Positions 11,472-22,305 of a stretch of 64,000 bases of DNA are shown here, piece by piece. The stretch is from Siphonodentalium dalli (Eukaryota; Mollusca; Scaphopoda; Gadilida; Siphonodentaliidae), in NCBI GenBank assembly GCA_032622095.1, contig CP136061.1, forward strand, positions 169,081,107 through 169,145,106, in the 5' to 3' direction. The notes below the pieces were generated by a model, which was not told where the DNA came from, ran no database searches, and worked only from the letters and a program-made list of their open reading frames with translations. The position numbers and the translations under genes are program-made. How positions within the stretch are numbered: the stretch's first letter is position 1; every line of letters begins with the position of its first letter.

Positions 11472-12354
11472 TCAGTGTCGGGGTTCACCCTTGTCCCATC
11501 GGTGTTGCGAGTATGCGATGTTTGTATCGAGTGAACGAGTTGTGTGGTCAGAATAGTTCAGCATGTATTCAAATGCGGACTTCTCTTCCAGGAGAAAATC
11601 CATAAAAATAGAGAAATCTACAATAGATCTCGATTTACGATTTCGTTGTTTCTTGATTGTCCAAACACGCCTCTGTATGGGTGGCAGCAATTTTTCAATC
11701 ATTGTGACCACGGTGGAATTATTCATTTCATGGCTCAACTTAGCCTGTTTCATGTCAAGCCAGCATCATTCAACAATTTCAACCATTCGAATAAATTCAC
11801 GGTTGTCACCATCTGGAATTTCATGGAGCATAGCTATATCATGGAGAATAACTTCAGTTAGTTTTTCGGGACAGCCATATTTCGACTCCAATCTATCGAC
11901 CATTTTGTCATAATTATCATCGACGCACAATACAGTTGCAGGCACGTCACCACATAAACAACTTATGAGTGCGTATGGATCATTGCCAAAGGCTGGAATC
12001 ATATGTCTGCGAAAATCGCGCAGAAAGCTTGGATACTCCCGAACGTTTCCACCGAAGGACGGTGGATCAAGTTTCTTAATTCTCAGCGCATGAGATGTGA
12101 CAGCCTGAGAAGTATTTTCAGTTTTTCTGGCTGTAAGTTTTAGTCTGTTGTGCACAAGAGATTTTGCATCAAAAAGTTCCTTGTAATATCTATCCAGGCC
12201 CTCCAATAATTCATGTCTTTTATCAGGTTCACTGACCGAATCAATAATGTCATCAGTCCTAGCCTCAAGCAAATTAAAAGTTTCATTCAACCGGTCCAAA
12301 ATTTTGCAAAAAATATCTTCATCGGCGTCAGAGTAGCAATCAATCAGTCGTTTG
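11472..12354 (-). pseudogene. BEL/Pao gag-like protein (DUF1759-type), frameshifted
   Basis: The 12,299-11,766 segment has a coiled N-terminal region and then the family core: KLDPPSFGG, then a YPSFLRDFRRHMIP-like stretch, then MVDRLESKYG and HDIAMLHEIP. That is the usual order of the DUF1759 gag domain of Pao elements. The frame is also open upstream with plausible acidic coding (residues such as DADEDIF) until the repeat junction near 12,355, so the first codon is not a true start. A frame change near 11,755-11,770 leads into 11,753-11,472 (KLLPPIQRRVW), which continues gag. The role would be capsid-like packaging of element RNA. Function is lost. Confidence 0.75.
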
Positions 12355-13280
12355 TGGGATCATCATAAAATTTGTCATGAATGTTGACATTTACATGGAG
12401 ATGGGAACGAGTCATTTTAGGATCATTCGGTCAAAAAACATGGAATTTACTCTTTGCATCACTAAATCCTTTGACACATCCTACAGACCACATCTCTGAT
12501 CCGATCATCACCAAACTTTATATGGATCATCAGGGCGACATCTAGATGGGAACGAGTCATTTTGGGGTCATTTGGCCAAAAAACATAGCAGCCGTCAGCC
12601 ATCTTGGATTTTACTCTTTGCATCACTAAATACTTTCGGACGGGCTACAGGTCGTATCTTTGGTCGGATCTTTATGAAATTTGACATGAATGTTGACATT
12701 TACATGTAGATGGGAACGAGTCAAATTAGCATCATTCGGGTAAAAAACATGGCCGTTGGTGGCCATCTTGGATTTTACTCTTTGCATCACTAAATCCTTT
12801 GACACATCCTACAGACCACATCTCTGATCTGATCATCACCAAACTTCATATGGATCATCGGAGTGACCTCTAGATGGGAACGAGTCATTTGGGGTCATTC
12901 GGCAAAAAAATATGGCCACCAATGGCCATTTTGGATTTTACTCTTTGTATGACTAAATATTTCTACAAAATCCATTAGCATGGGTTATAGACCGATCTGT
13001 TTGTTTAATCTTCATGAAAATTGTCATGGATGTTGAAATTGACATGTAGATGGGAACGAGTCATTTTGGGGTCATTTGGCCAAAAAACATGGCCGCCTTC
13101 AGCCATCTTGGATTTTACTCTTTGCATCACTCAATACTTTCACACACCCTACTGACCACAACCATGATCCGATCATCACCAAACTTATGGATCATCGGGG
13201 TGACCAAAGAATTTACTCTTTGCATCACTAAAGCCTTTGGCACACCCTACAGACCACATCCCTCCATTTACTGTCAACCA
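12355..13280. repeat. ~160-bp tandem repeat, cluster 2 (about 5-6 copies)
   Basis: This is the same family and orientation as 5,955-7,622. It restarts mid-unit at GATCATCATAAAATTTGTCA. Several units here carry a diverged half (CACATCCTACAGACCACATC) not seen in cluster 1. It fades out near 13,280. Confidence 0.9.
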
Positions 13281-13821
13281 TTAAATTATTCCCCTACCTA
13301 AGTTGAGCTACAGTGTCATTGACACTTTCATCTATTCTTTGTCTTTTTCCGCACTCCATGGTGTTACAAGCCCTCGTCGTATGACAATTTTTGGCATTTT
13401 GACCACCATCTTAGTTTTGTCCTGATTAAACAAATTTCCCCCAAGGCTGATGCCTGATCAGCTGTTGGATTCTTCAGAAGGGGACCCTGAACCACCATAT
13501 TCTGTTGAGAAAAAATACTTTATATGCTAAAACATGCACTTGTGGCCGGCGGCCGGACTATGACCGCGTTAACACTCTCCGACCAATATTCATATATTTT
13601 ATTTTACTGAAATATGCCATAGCATAAAATGCTCACCTCAGATTTTTAGGTACTTTTAGTATATTCCAGACATGCCGTCTACAAATTCGGAGAAAATTTC
13701 TTCAGTTGTATTTTTCTCCTTTTCTCCATAGTTTGTTCCTGGACTATATGAATATAGTAAAAATTTCATATATTCAATCCAAATTAATAAGAAGTTAAAA
13801 AAAAGTTTTATTTAATTTCAG
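13281..13821. other. Non-coding stretch
   Basis: No gene or repeat was recognised. The last ~30 bases form an AT-rich tract ending TTTATTTAATTTCAG, which resembles a 3' splice site. Confidence 0.4.
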
Positions 13822-13986
13822 AGCAAGCAACAGGAACTGGATGGGATTCAAGAATTACTTCAAGAATCTAAGGTGGGGCACAGTGAGATACAACGTTTCA
13901 GGCAGCAACATCCCTCCATCATTGCTGGAGATACTGAAATACCTCAAATGAAAAGAGAGAAACACAAATATCAAGTCAATATATAA
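13822..13986 (+). other. Candidate terminal exon (55 codons including stop), unrecognised
   Basis: An acceptor-like TTTAATTTCAG is followed by an open frame rich in Gln, Glu and Lys (SKQQELDGIQELLQES, then QRFRQQHP), ending in TAA at 13,984-13,986. The heptad-like spacing suggests a helix. Upstream in this frame a stop lies immediately inside the presumed intron. DNA to ~14,190 still reads partly like coding sequence in another frame (TITDATNERHEMVLKRM), interrupted by stops. It may be the end of a host gene outside the recognisable region, or a retroelement relic. Confidence 0.3.
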
Positions 13987-14902
13987 TACTGATGTATGAG
14001 ACATTCCAAGCTCTGGAAGTCCATACTTCCAGATTTAAGATGACAATAACTGATGCTACAAATGAGCGACATGAAATGGTCCTTAAAAGAATGGTCTAGT
14101 ACAAGTACAGAGCTGGACTGGTCCAATCCATTTGTACTGGTAAAAAGGACAAGGTTACTAAGAATGAGATGAAAAAGGAATGAGCAGTCAAATAGTTGAT
14201 TAATTTATAATTTAAGTTAGGTTGACAATGGAAATGTTTCAAGGGAATATATCTCCAATTAATTCAAATTATAACAAAACAAGTTTGTATTTATTTTCCA
14301 TTATCCTCTCTATATTTATTTTCCGTCATCCTCCCTATAACAAAACTGATAAATTTAGATATCAAAATGTGTCAGGCGGTCCAATATCTGTCTTAATAGT
14401 CCAGGCACATTAGACATGAAAGGGGAAAAGTAAGGAAATAAATCGGGGAAAGCTGATTTTTTTTATATTATTTAGGCCATATCATCGCGGACGGACGCGA
14501 CGCGAAAAGCCCCCTAAAATCCGAGTTGAGCTTTCTGAGTTAAACCATTTTTCCATATAAAAAAACTAACTTTTATATTTTTTACAATCATGGGAATAAT
14601 GGGATGCTATAACAATTTTTCAGGCGAAACATATATCAAATGTACTCAATATTGTTCAATACACAATTCTCGAACCAGAGATACTAATTCAAATGGGGGA
14701 TTTGAATGAATTTTGCAATGGATATAAAGTAACATAATGACCCCAAAAAATGACGATTTTTTCAGACAAACTCATATTCGATGTCAAATTTCTCGGGCTA
14801 CTCATTACATAGGCGCGAGCAATTTGTTTTTAAAGCTGCACAGATATTACTCCTTCAATATCATATGCCGAATTACCGACTATACCTATGATAAGTGGCT
14901 AC
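13987..14902. other. Unassigned DNA
   Basis: The first ~200 bases contain degenerate coding-like sequence (see the candidate exon). The rest is AT-rich with no recognised gene. Around 14,739-14,763 a short stretch resembles the subrepeats of the foldback right arm. Confidence 0.35.
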
Positions 14903-15719
14903 TACTTCTATTTACACTTCCGCGTACATCGATGAATTTTGGTTTGATGATACTCCTAAGTGTACTGATTAAGAAAACACAACTTAAGAAAGGGATTTTC
15001 CTGGGGTTTTCAGATAAGAAAGGGGGTCCCATGCTGAACCCCAAAACGTGATTTTTCACTTTTTTTTATACTATTGCAATCGCTTACAAGTTGTATTGAT
15101 GTATAAAATGGGCTATTCTGCATTCTATACATTGAATACTAACATGTCTGATGCACCATGGTTAATTGTTACTATTGTCACCACTGACATTTACCAAATC
15201 GTCAAAAATATTGGACTTTTCTCTAAATAACTTGACATAAATATTGGCAAAAATTAAGTTTTCAGGTTTGGACAATTTTTTCAGGTAAAATATAACTATC
15301 TTTGGATTGAAAGGTGTTTATTGCTTTGGTCTATCTTAAATGTGTCGCACTACAGTGTTTATAGACCAAATTGCTCAAGATGGCTTCCAAAATGTATTTT
15401 TTTTTACATATATCCCGAACATTCTCTGCATTATCCGAAAAGGTAGCAAATTGTGACTCACTTGGTTATTATACGTGTTAGTTAATTAACTGACAACTAC
15501 ATGTTCTATTCCCAGTTGTCCCAGTTCCGTATGGAGCATGACAAATTCATTTTAAAGTATGTAATTTTGCCGAGAACCTCTTTTGTGATTTTGGCCATAT
15601 CTATTGAAAGGAAATGGGCAGAACTTTGAGACAGAACTGAGATGGACCATAATCTTTGGCTATTCTGGTCCATTATGATAAAAAAAATGTCAACAGGATA
15701 CAGTGTGGATGCCAAGATC

Positions 15720-18130
15720 GTAGCCAGGGAGTTACTCTGTGATCATATGTGAGGTGAATAGGTATACAGGGAGTTATTGTATGTCATGACTGATGTGAGT
15801 AGGTATACAATGAGTGACTATATGGTTATGAGTGGGTTGTCCATGGTAAGATGCATCTAGGTATACAGGGAGAGGTCATGGTCAGATGTGAGGTGAATCG
15901 GTATGCATGGAGTGACTGTATGGTGTATTATTGTGTATATCCAGTACGGGTGCACCCGGTGTGCCTGTATGGTCATTGGTGTGGTGTATGTATATAGCTA
16001 CATGGTCATATATGTGTTGATTATGTATATATGGAGTGACTGTAAGGTCATGGGTGGGATGTACATGCGTTGTCTGTATGATCATGGATGGGGTGTGTGA
16101 TGTTATGGTTACGGGTAATGTGTATAGGTATACATGGAATGACTGTACGGTCATGATTGAATATGAATACCTGGAGTAAGCTGGGTGGACATTATCGAGC
16201 GTGTGGGTACATAGTGAGTGTCCTTGTGGTAACGGGTGGGATGTATATTTATATATCTCGTGTATGTATTATCATTGGTGGGTGTATATGGCTTAGCTGT
16301 ATTATCATGGATGGCGTGTATGATTATACAGTGAATTGCTGAATTGTCATGCGTGAGGTGTATATGCAAGTATGGATTGTTTGAGTGGTCGTTTGTGCGT
16401 TTTTTTTGTATATCTGGAAGGGCTGAATGGCCATTCGTGAGGTTTACATGTATACCTGGAGTGAATTTATGGTCTAGGGTGGGCTGCATATGTATATCGA
16501 GTGGTTATGTGACTATGAGTGTCGAATAGGTATACATGTAGTGACCGTATGGTTAATGGTGATATGGTTACATGTAGGTATACAAGTAGTGACTGTATGA
16601 TCATAAATGTAATGAACATATATACAGGGGGTGACAGCTAGGCGTATGAGTATACATGTACCTGGTGTTTCTGTTTGGTGACTCGTGTCGGTATCGTCAT
16701 GTGTAGGTTATACCAGTACACACACGTGTTGCTTTATTGTCATTGGCGAGGGACATGTGTATATAGCGAGTGGCTATATGGCCATGGATGAGGTGCATAT
16801 GCATACATGGAGTGACTATACTGACATGTCATGGCTGGGGTGTATTAGTATATCTTGAGTGGCTATTCGGCTATGGTGTGACAAATAGGGATACAGGTAT
16901 TGACATGTCCAATGTTGAGGTGAATATGTATACAAGGATTGACCATGATCGTGTATGAATGTTTTGAATAGGTACACACGGGGTGACTATATGGCCATAG
17001 GTCAGGTGAAGGAGTATACCAGGTAACATGGGTGAGGGTATGTGTATGAAGCGAGTGGCTATATGGCCATTGGTGATGTGCATATGTATACCGGAGTGAC
17101 TTTATGGTCATTGTTGTGGTGTTGATGTTTATATTGATTGTATATTTGACCATGCGTTTGGAGAATAGGTATACAGGGGATGACCTTATGGCCAATGGTG
17201 AGATGAATGGATATACAAGGAGTGACTATATGGTTATGTGTCATGTTTAGGAGTATACCCGGTGTGCCAGCATTGTGACGCGTGGCTGTATGGTCATTCG
17301 TGGTCATGGGTCAGGTGTACATGTATACAGTGGGTCACTATATTGTTATGTCTGTGGTGTTTATGTATATATGTAATGACTGTGTGATAATGGGTGGCTA
17401 TCGCTTTCCACGATATGACATGACCTCTCTATTGATTAACATATCCTTGAGTTATTGTGGAAAGCGATAGCCGCCCAAGGTACACATGTACAACCCACCC
17501 ATTACCCCAGTCACTCCATATGTACATAAACACCACACAAATGACAACACAGTCACCCACTTTATACACGTACATGTACTAGTACACCTGATCGTACAGC
17601 CCTATACTTGGTTATACCCGTACATACCACAAATGATGATACAGCCACGAGTCACCATGCATGAACACCAGGTATACACCTACACCCGACACATGACCAT
17701 ATAGTCACTCTATGTATACATATTCACTACATTCACGATCATACAATCACTCATTGTATACATATTCACCTCACGATGGACCATACAGCCACTACATGTA
17801 TACCTATTCGCCGTACACATGACCATAGAGTCAATCCAAGTATACATATGCACACCACCAATGGTGATCCCTCCAGATATACCAATATCCGCACATACGA
17901 CCACTCACAGGTTCCATACTTGCCATACTCATACACGCCATCCATGATAATAAATTTACTCCCCATACACCACCAATGATAACACATCCACAACATATAT
18001 AAATATACATCACACCGTTACAAACAGGGCACTCCCTTTATACCCACACATCATTCATGACCATACAATAACTCCGTGTATACCTATTATCATCATCTAT
18101 GATCATTGAGTAACTCCCTGGATGCCATCT
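15720..18130. repeat. Degenerate minisatellite, orientation reverses at ~17,434
   Basis: Short units built around GTATACATGGAGTGACTGTA and TGGTCATGGGTG recur irregularly (roughly 50-70 bp) on the plus strand from 15,720 to 17,390. Their reverse complements (e.g. TGACCATACAGTCACT) run from 17,477 to 18,130. The left array is about 1.67 kb and the right about 0.65 kb, so the arms have expanded or shrunk unequally. Open frames here are by-products of the repeat. Confidence 0.85.
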
Positions 18131-19369
18131 TAACTTCCACCCTGTATCCAGTTGATAAATTTTTATCATAATGGGCCAGAATACCCACATATCATGGCTC
18201 ATCTCAGTTCCGTCTCAAAGTTCTGCCCATTCCCTTTCAATAATATGGCCAGAAGCACAAAAGAGGTTTTCCGCAAAATTCCATACTGCAACTTTAAAAT
18301 GAATTTGTCATGCCCCACACGGAACTGGGACAAACATAATAGAACGTAGTTGTCAGTTAATTACATTGTAACTAACACGTACAATAACCAAGTGAGTCAC
18401 AATTTGCCACCTTTTTTCGGATAATGCAGAGAATAATGTTCGGGATATGTTAACTTTTAACTTTTTACAAATTTGGTTGCCATTTTGGAAGCCATCTTGA
18501 GCAATTTAGTCTATAAACACCGTAGTGTGATACATTTAAGATAGACCAAAACAATAAACACCTTTCAATCCAAAGATAGTTACATTTTACTTGAACAAAT
18601 GATCGAACCCTGAAAAGTGAATTTTTGCCGATATTTATGTCAAGTTTGTGAGAGAAAAATTCAATATTTCTGGTGATGTCAGTGGTGACAATAGTAAAAA
18701 TGATCCATGGTGCATCAGACATGTTAGTATGCAATGTATAGAAAACAGATTAGTCAATTGTGTACATCAACCACAACTTGTAAGCGATTGCAGGACACCC
18801 TGGGGCAATATTTACCATTTTCCATATTTTGGCGGCCATTTTCGCAGCCATTTTGAGCCAAGGTAAGATTTATGGTTCCAGATATTTGGAATATTCATAG
18901 GTAATGATATGCCTCACTTACATTACAATGTTCTGTTCATTTCTTGTTGAAATATGACTAGAATCCCAATTGTGATTTGTTTTTAATTTTGTACTGCGTT
19001 GTGTAAAATCGAATTTTTGAGGGATCGGAAAGGGTTAGGACCCCAATCATTGCATATTTAATTGCTCCAATTATCAGTTAATATACAAAACACAAAATAA
19101 AGTTGCATTACTCAACCAGTTCCAAACAGCATGAATTGATCTAGAAGATATTTGTGAAAAAATGTCATTTTCAACTTCCGGCGGCCATTTTGGTGGCCAT
19201 CTTGGATGGTGAGTTTCAATTTTTACCCAAACAAGTGTCATTATGTCTTAGCTTCACGAAAATATATACATTTGTATACATTTTACTAGATTTTCCCGCT
19301 ATAATTTTTATAAAACTGGCTCACTTATAGTTCTAGAAAATGGATCGGGTTGTGGGGGGGGGGGGGGGA

Positions 19370-19980
19370 CAAGTCTCGTTCTTATCAGAAAACGACATGA
19401 ATATATATTTCTTAAGTTGATCGTATCGATTTAGGGATGTATTGGTTGTAATAGTGCAACGTTCCAGGGGTGTACGCACATACACACACGTTGGACGAAT
19501 GCAATCATGTAAATAAAAGTGATTTTTTTGGTTTTGAGGGGTGACCCGATGACCCCCTTCTTATCTTAAAACCCCAGGAAAAGTTGCTTCTTAAGTTGTG
19601 TTTTTATAATTAGTATATATCAAAGTACTTTGAGACCAAAAATTATGGATGTACGCGAAAGTATAAAAAAAAGTGAAAAATCACGTTTTGGGGTTCAGCA
19701 TGGGACCCCCTTTCTTATCTGAAAACCCCAGGAAAATCCCTTTCTTAAGTTGTGTTTTCTTAATCAGTACACTTAGGAGTATCATCAAACCAAAATTCAT
19801 CGATGTACGCGGAAGTGTAAATAGAAGTGATTTTTGGCACTTTTTGGGGTTCAGCGGCCCCTAAACCCCAGGAATGCGCAACTTAAGAAATCGGTTTTTC
19901 AGAATGTTCCATTATTGGTACCAACTTTAGGGGGTCAAACCTTTTGTATGCAAAAGTGTAAATAGAACATATGCGGGCTC
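19370..19980. repeat. ~150-170-bp subrepeats in the foldback right arm (about 4 copies)
   Basis: CTTATCTGAAAACCCCAGGA and TTCTTAAGTTGTGTTTT landmarks recur near 19,375, 19,560, 19,715 and 19,870. GATGTACGC and GTGTAAATAGAA follow each time. A run of about 11 G lies at 19,355-19,368. Confidence 0.8.
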
Positions 19981-21139
19981 CCTAACTATGAGTTCTCATA
20001 TCTCGAAACAGCGTCAGCCGGGAAACGGTTGATAACCAACGTTCGCACTGCCTATGATGGGCACAAGTTCGCTTCAATTGGGCTGGAGTTTTGGTGATGA
20101 AGAACATGGTCACGTGTCCTCAGGATTAGAAATTGGGCTGACATGAATATAAACAATGTTCAACGTCCAAACGTTATTCAAATTTGTAGGTTTCAACAGT
20201 TTTCAAACCTTAATTTCTGGCGAATGAGTCAGTGATCCTTCAAATCCTAAGAGTAAGAATCAAACTTATGTGAATATACGCAGATCGTCCAAAACACAGC
20301 AACGGAAATTAGTTGGAAAGCACATTTAAACAATATAATTTGCGGAGAAGTTACAAAAACAACTTCTTGACCAAAACCGGAAGTGACCGTTCTCATTACT
20401 GTTTACTGCTCAGACAATCCCAAATGAAGGTGACGCTATTCTTATTGAATTTCCGAACTTCATCTGGGAGCTTTACTGCTCAACAAGACGAAACTAAAAT
20501 ACTGATTGTATACTGTTATCACTTACAAATAGATGAACTGAAATAATGTGATGCATTCAGATGCATTGAGAAATGACAACCGACACTTAACTTATATTGC
20601 AAAAACTTTGTATGGACTGAATTTCATAAAGTCGAACAAGGCCCATAACTCTGGTAGGCATTGGTGGTCACAACCCGCGATATTATGCATATTCGTCCCC
20701 CATTTCTGGTCCGTCACCATGCCATAGGTCATCAAATATGACAACAGACTCTTGAGTTAAAATTCAAAATGTTTGTACGGACAGACGGCTCGAGACGTCA
20801 ACTATATATCCGCCGACTAATATCGGGCAGTATAATAACCATATATCTATGTGTATACATAACCAAAAAACAATTCCCCTCCCACCCCATCCCGTTGGAT
20901 AAGACTAAAGAGTTCTTTGATCATGCATATATAATTGTGGAACCCCTGACCTGTTTACCACTATTTACACTGGCCAGTGTTCTCTGTCAGACACAACACA
21001 CTCGATATATTAAGGCTATAATGGGGTCTAGGGCAATTTGTGACATATAGTGTACCTGCAACAGCCTGCAATGCTTAATTAATATTGTTGTTAGATACTG
21101 AAAACACCATGCAGGAAACACATGGAAATACAGACCCCC
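19981..21139. other. Low-copy spacer, no gene recognised
   Basis: Nothing repeats within the window except 20,630-20,800. That part has the wording of interspersed repeats familiar from mollusc DNA (AAGGCCCATAACTCTGG, then GGACAGACGG); the familiarity is from memory, not a search. A run of about 14 C at 21,134-21,149 marks the junction with the next block. Confidence 0.4.
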
Positions 21140-21890
21140 CCCCCCCCCCTGTTCAATCCAAAGAGTTATATTTTACCTGAAAAAATGGTCCAAACCTGAA
21201 AATTGAATTTTTGCCAATATTTATGTCAAGTTTGTGAGAGAAAAGTCCAATATTTTTGACGATGTCAGTGGTGAAAATAGTAACAATTAACCATGGTGCA
21301 TCAGACAGGTTAGTATTCAATGTATAGAATGCAATAGCCAATTTTATACATCAACACAACTTGTAAGCGATTGCAGGACACGCTGGTGTAATATTTAACA
21401 TTTTCCATATTTTGTCGGCCATATTGGCAGCCATTATCAGCCATTATCAGAAAACGACATGAATATATATTTCTTAAGTTGATCGTATTGATTTAGGGAT
21501 GTATTGGGTGTATACTATAAATAGTGCAACGTTCCAGGGGTGTACGCACATACACACACGTTGGACGAATGCAATCATGTAAATAAAAGTGATTTTTTAC
21601 GTTTTGAGGGGTGACCCGATGACCCCCTTCTTTTCTTAAAACCCCAGGAAAAGTTGCTTCTTAAGTTGTGTTTTTATAATTAGTATATATCAAAGTACTT
21701 TGAGACCAAAAATTATGGATGTACGCTAAAGTGTAAAAAAAAGAGTGTGTTTTCTTAATCAGTACAACTGAAGAAATCGTTTTTCAGAATGTTCCATTAT
21801 TGGTACCAACTTTAGGAGGTTAAACCTTTTGTATGCAAAAGTTTAAATAGAACATATGCGGGCTCCCCAACTATATGAGATATGAGGAAG
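21140..21890. repeat. Partial direct copy of the foldback right arm, with internal deletions
   Basis: 21,160-21,440 matches about 18,575-18,860. It then jumps to the 19,381 equivalent (AAAACGACATGAATATATAT), and jumps again near 21,745 and 21,765 to rejoin the 19,890-19,990 equivalent (GTTCCATTATTGGTACCAAC). The family has therefore more than one copy here, in the same orientation as the right arm. Confidence 0.88.
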
Positions 21891-22029
21891 GTGCATGCAA
21901 TCACAGAATGTGTACTTAACACCATATAGAAGTCACATTGGTTACAAAGTAATAAATGACATGGCAGTGTTAACAAAATCTGATTGGAATGACAGCCCTT
22001 GGATAAAACGTGGGTAAAATGTAAATAAA

Positions 22030-22078
22030 CATATCACCTGGTATTTTTTTCCCTTTTGACCAATAAATGACGCGAGTA
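22030..22078 (+). promoter_or_regulatory. CCAAT/CRE-like motifs left of the MULE (possible split promoter, upstream half)
   Basis: GACCAATAAATGACGCGAG at 22,058-22,076 contains CCAAT and a TGACG core. It directly abuts the target duplication. Read together with 24,190-24,242 it would form one compact promoter-like region interrupted by the element. No expression evidence exists. Confidence 0.3.
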
Positions 22079-22085
22079 GGTGGAG

Positions 22086-22194
22086 CCATGTAGAAAATCA
22101 ATTGGTCGTTTCGTACCATGTAGAAAATCAATTGGTCGTTTCGTACCATGTAGAAAAATCAATTGGTCGTTTCGTACCATGTGTTGTACCATGT
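22086..22194. repeat. Left terminal iterons of the MULE, ~3 x 30 bp
   Basis: CCATGTAGAAAATCAATTGG followed by TCGTTTCGTA recurs at 22,086, 22,116 and 22,146, period 30, with one copy one base longer. These are the inverted counterpart of the right-end iterons and probable transposase-binding sites (inference). Confidence 0.9.
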
Positions 22195-22305
22195 TGGGAA
22201 TGGGGGGAAACAGTATTAATTTCATACTTTATTCTTTATTTTAAAATAACAATAACATATTAACATTAACAACATTATTTTACACAACGAACATGATATT
22301 TGATA

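Larger units (their letters stand above)
10219..12354 (-). mobile_element. Degenerate BEL/Pao-type LTR retroelement remnant (gag-protease only)
   Basis: Gag-like, zinc-knuckle-like and aspartic-protease-like segments follow one another in the right order on the minus strand, but in several frames. No reverse transcriptase, RNase H or integrase was recognised downstream (10,219 and below), and no LTR pair is visible. Gag-frame coding continues 5' of the first listed start up to about 12,355, where it meets the ~160-bp repeat abruptly, so the 5' end is lost at that junction. This is an old, inactive copy. Confidence 0.75.
14903..19980. repeat. Giant foldback (inverted-repeat) structure with minisatellite core
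   Basis: 14,903-15,085 is the reverse complement of about 19,655-19,830. 15,086-15,720 is the reverse complement of about 18,150-18,800, with scattered mismatches. The right arm holds an extra ~855 bp (18,800-19,655) missing from the left arm. The symmetry axis is a hairpin: GGCTATCGCTTTCCAC at 17,396-17,411 pairs with its complement at 17,457-17,472, about 45 bp apart. Outer limits are uncertain; the right arm may extend to about 19,980 without a left partner. No transposase is present. Confidence 0.85.

Noticed and set aside
15882-18013. Many His/Thr-rich or Val/Tyr/Trp-rich open frames on both strands
   Set aside because: By-products of the minisatellite; composition follows the repeat and frames overlap on both strands.
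21134-21149. Poly-C run (and G/C runs at 7,742 and 19,355) as structural signals
   Set aside because: Simple homopolymers at repeat junctions, also prone to sequencing error; no further pattern.
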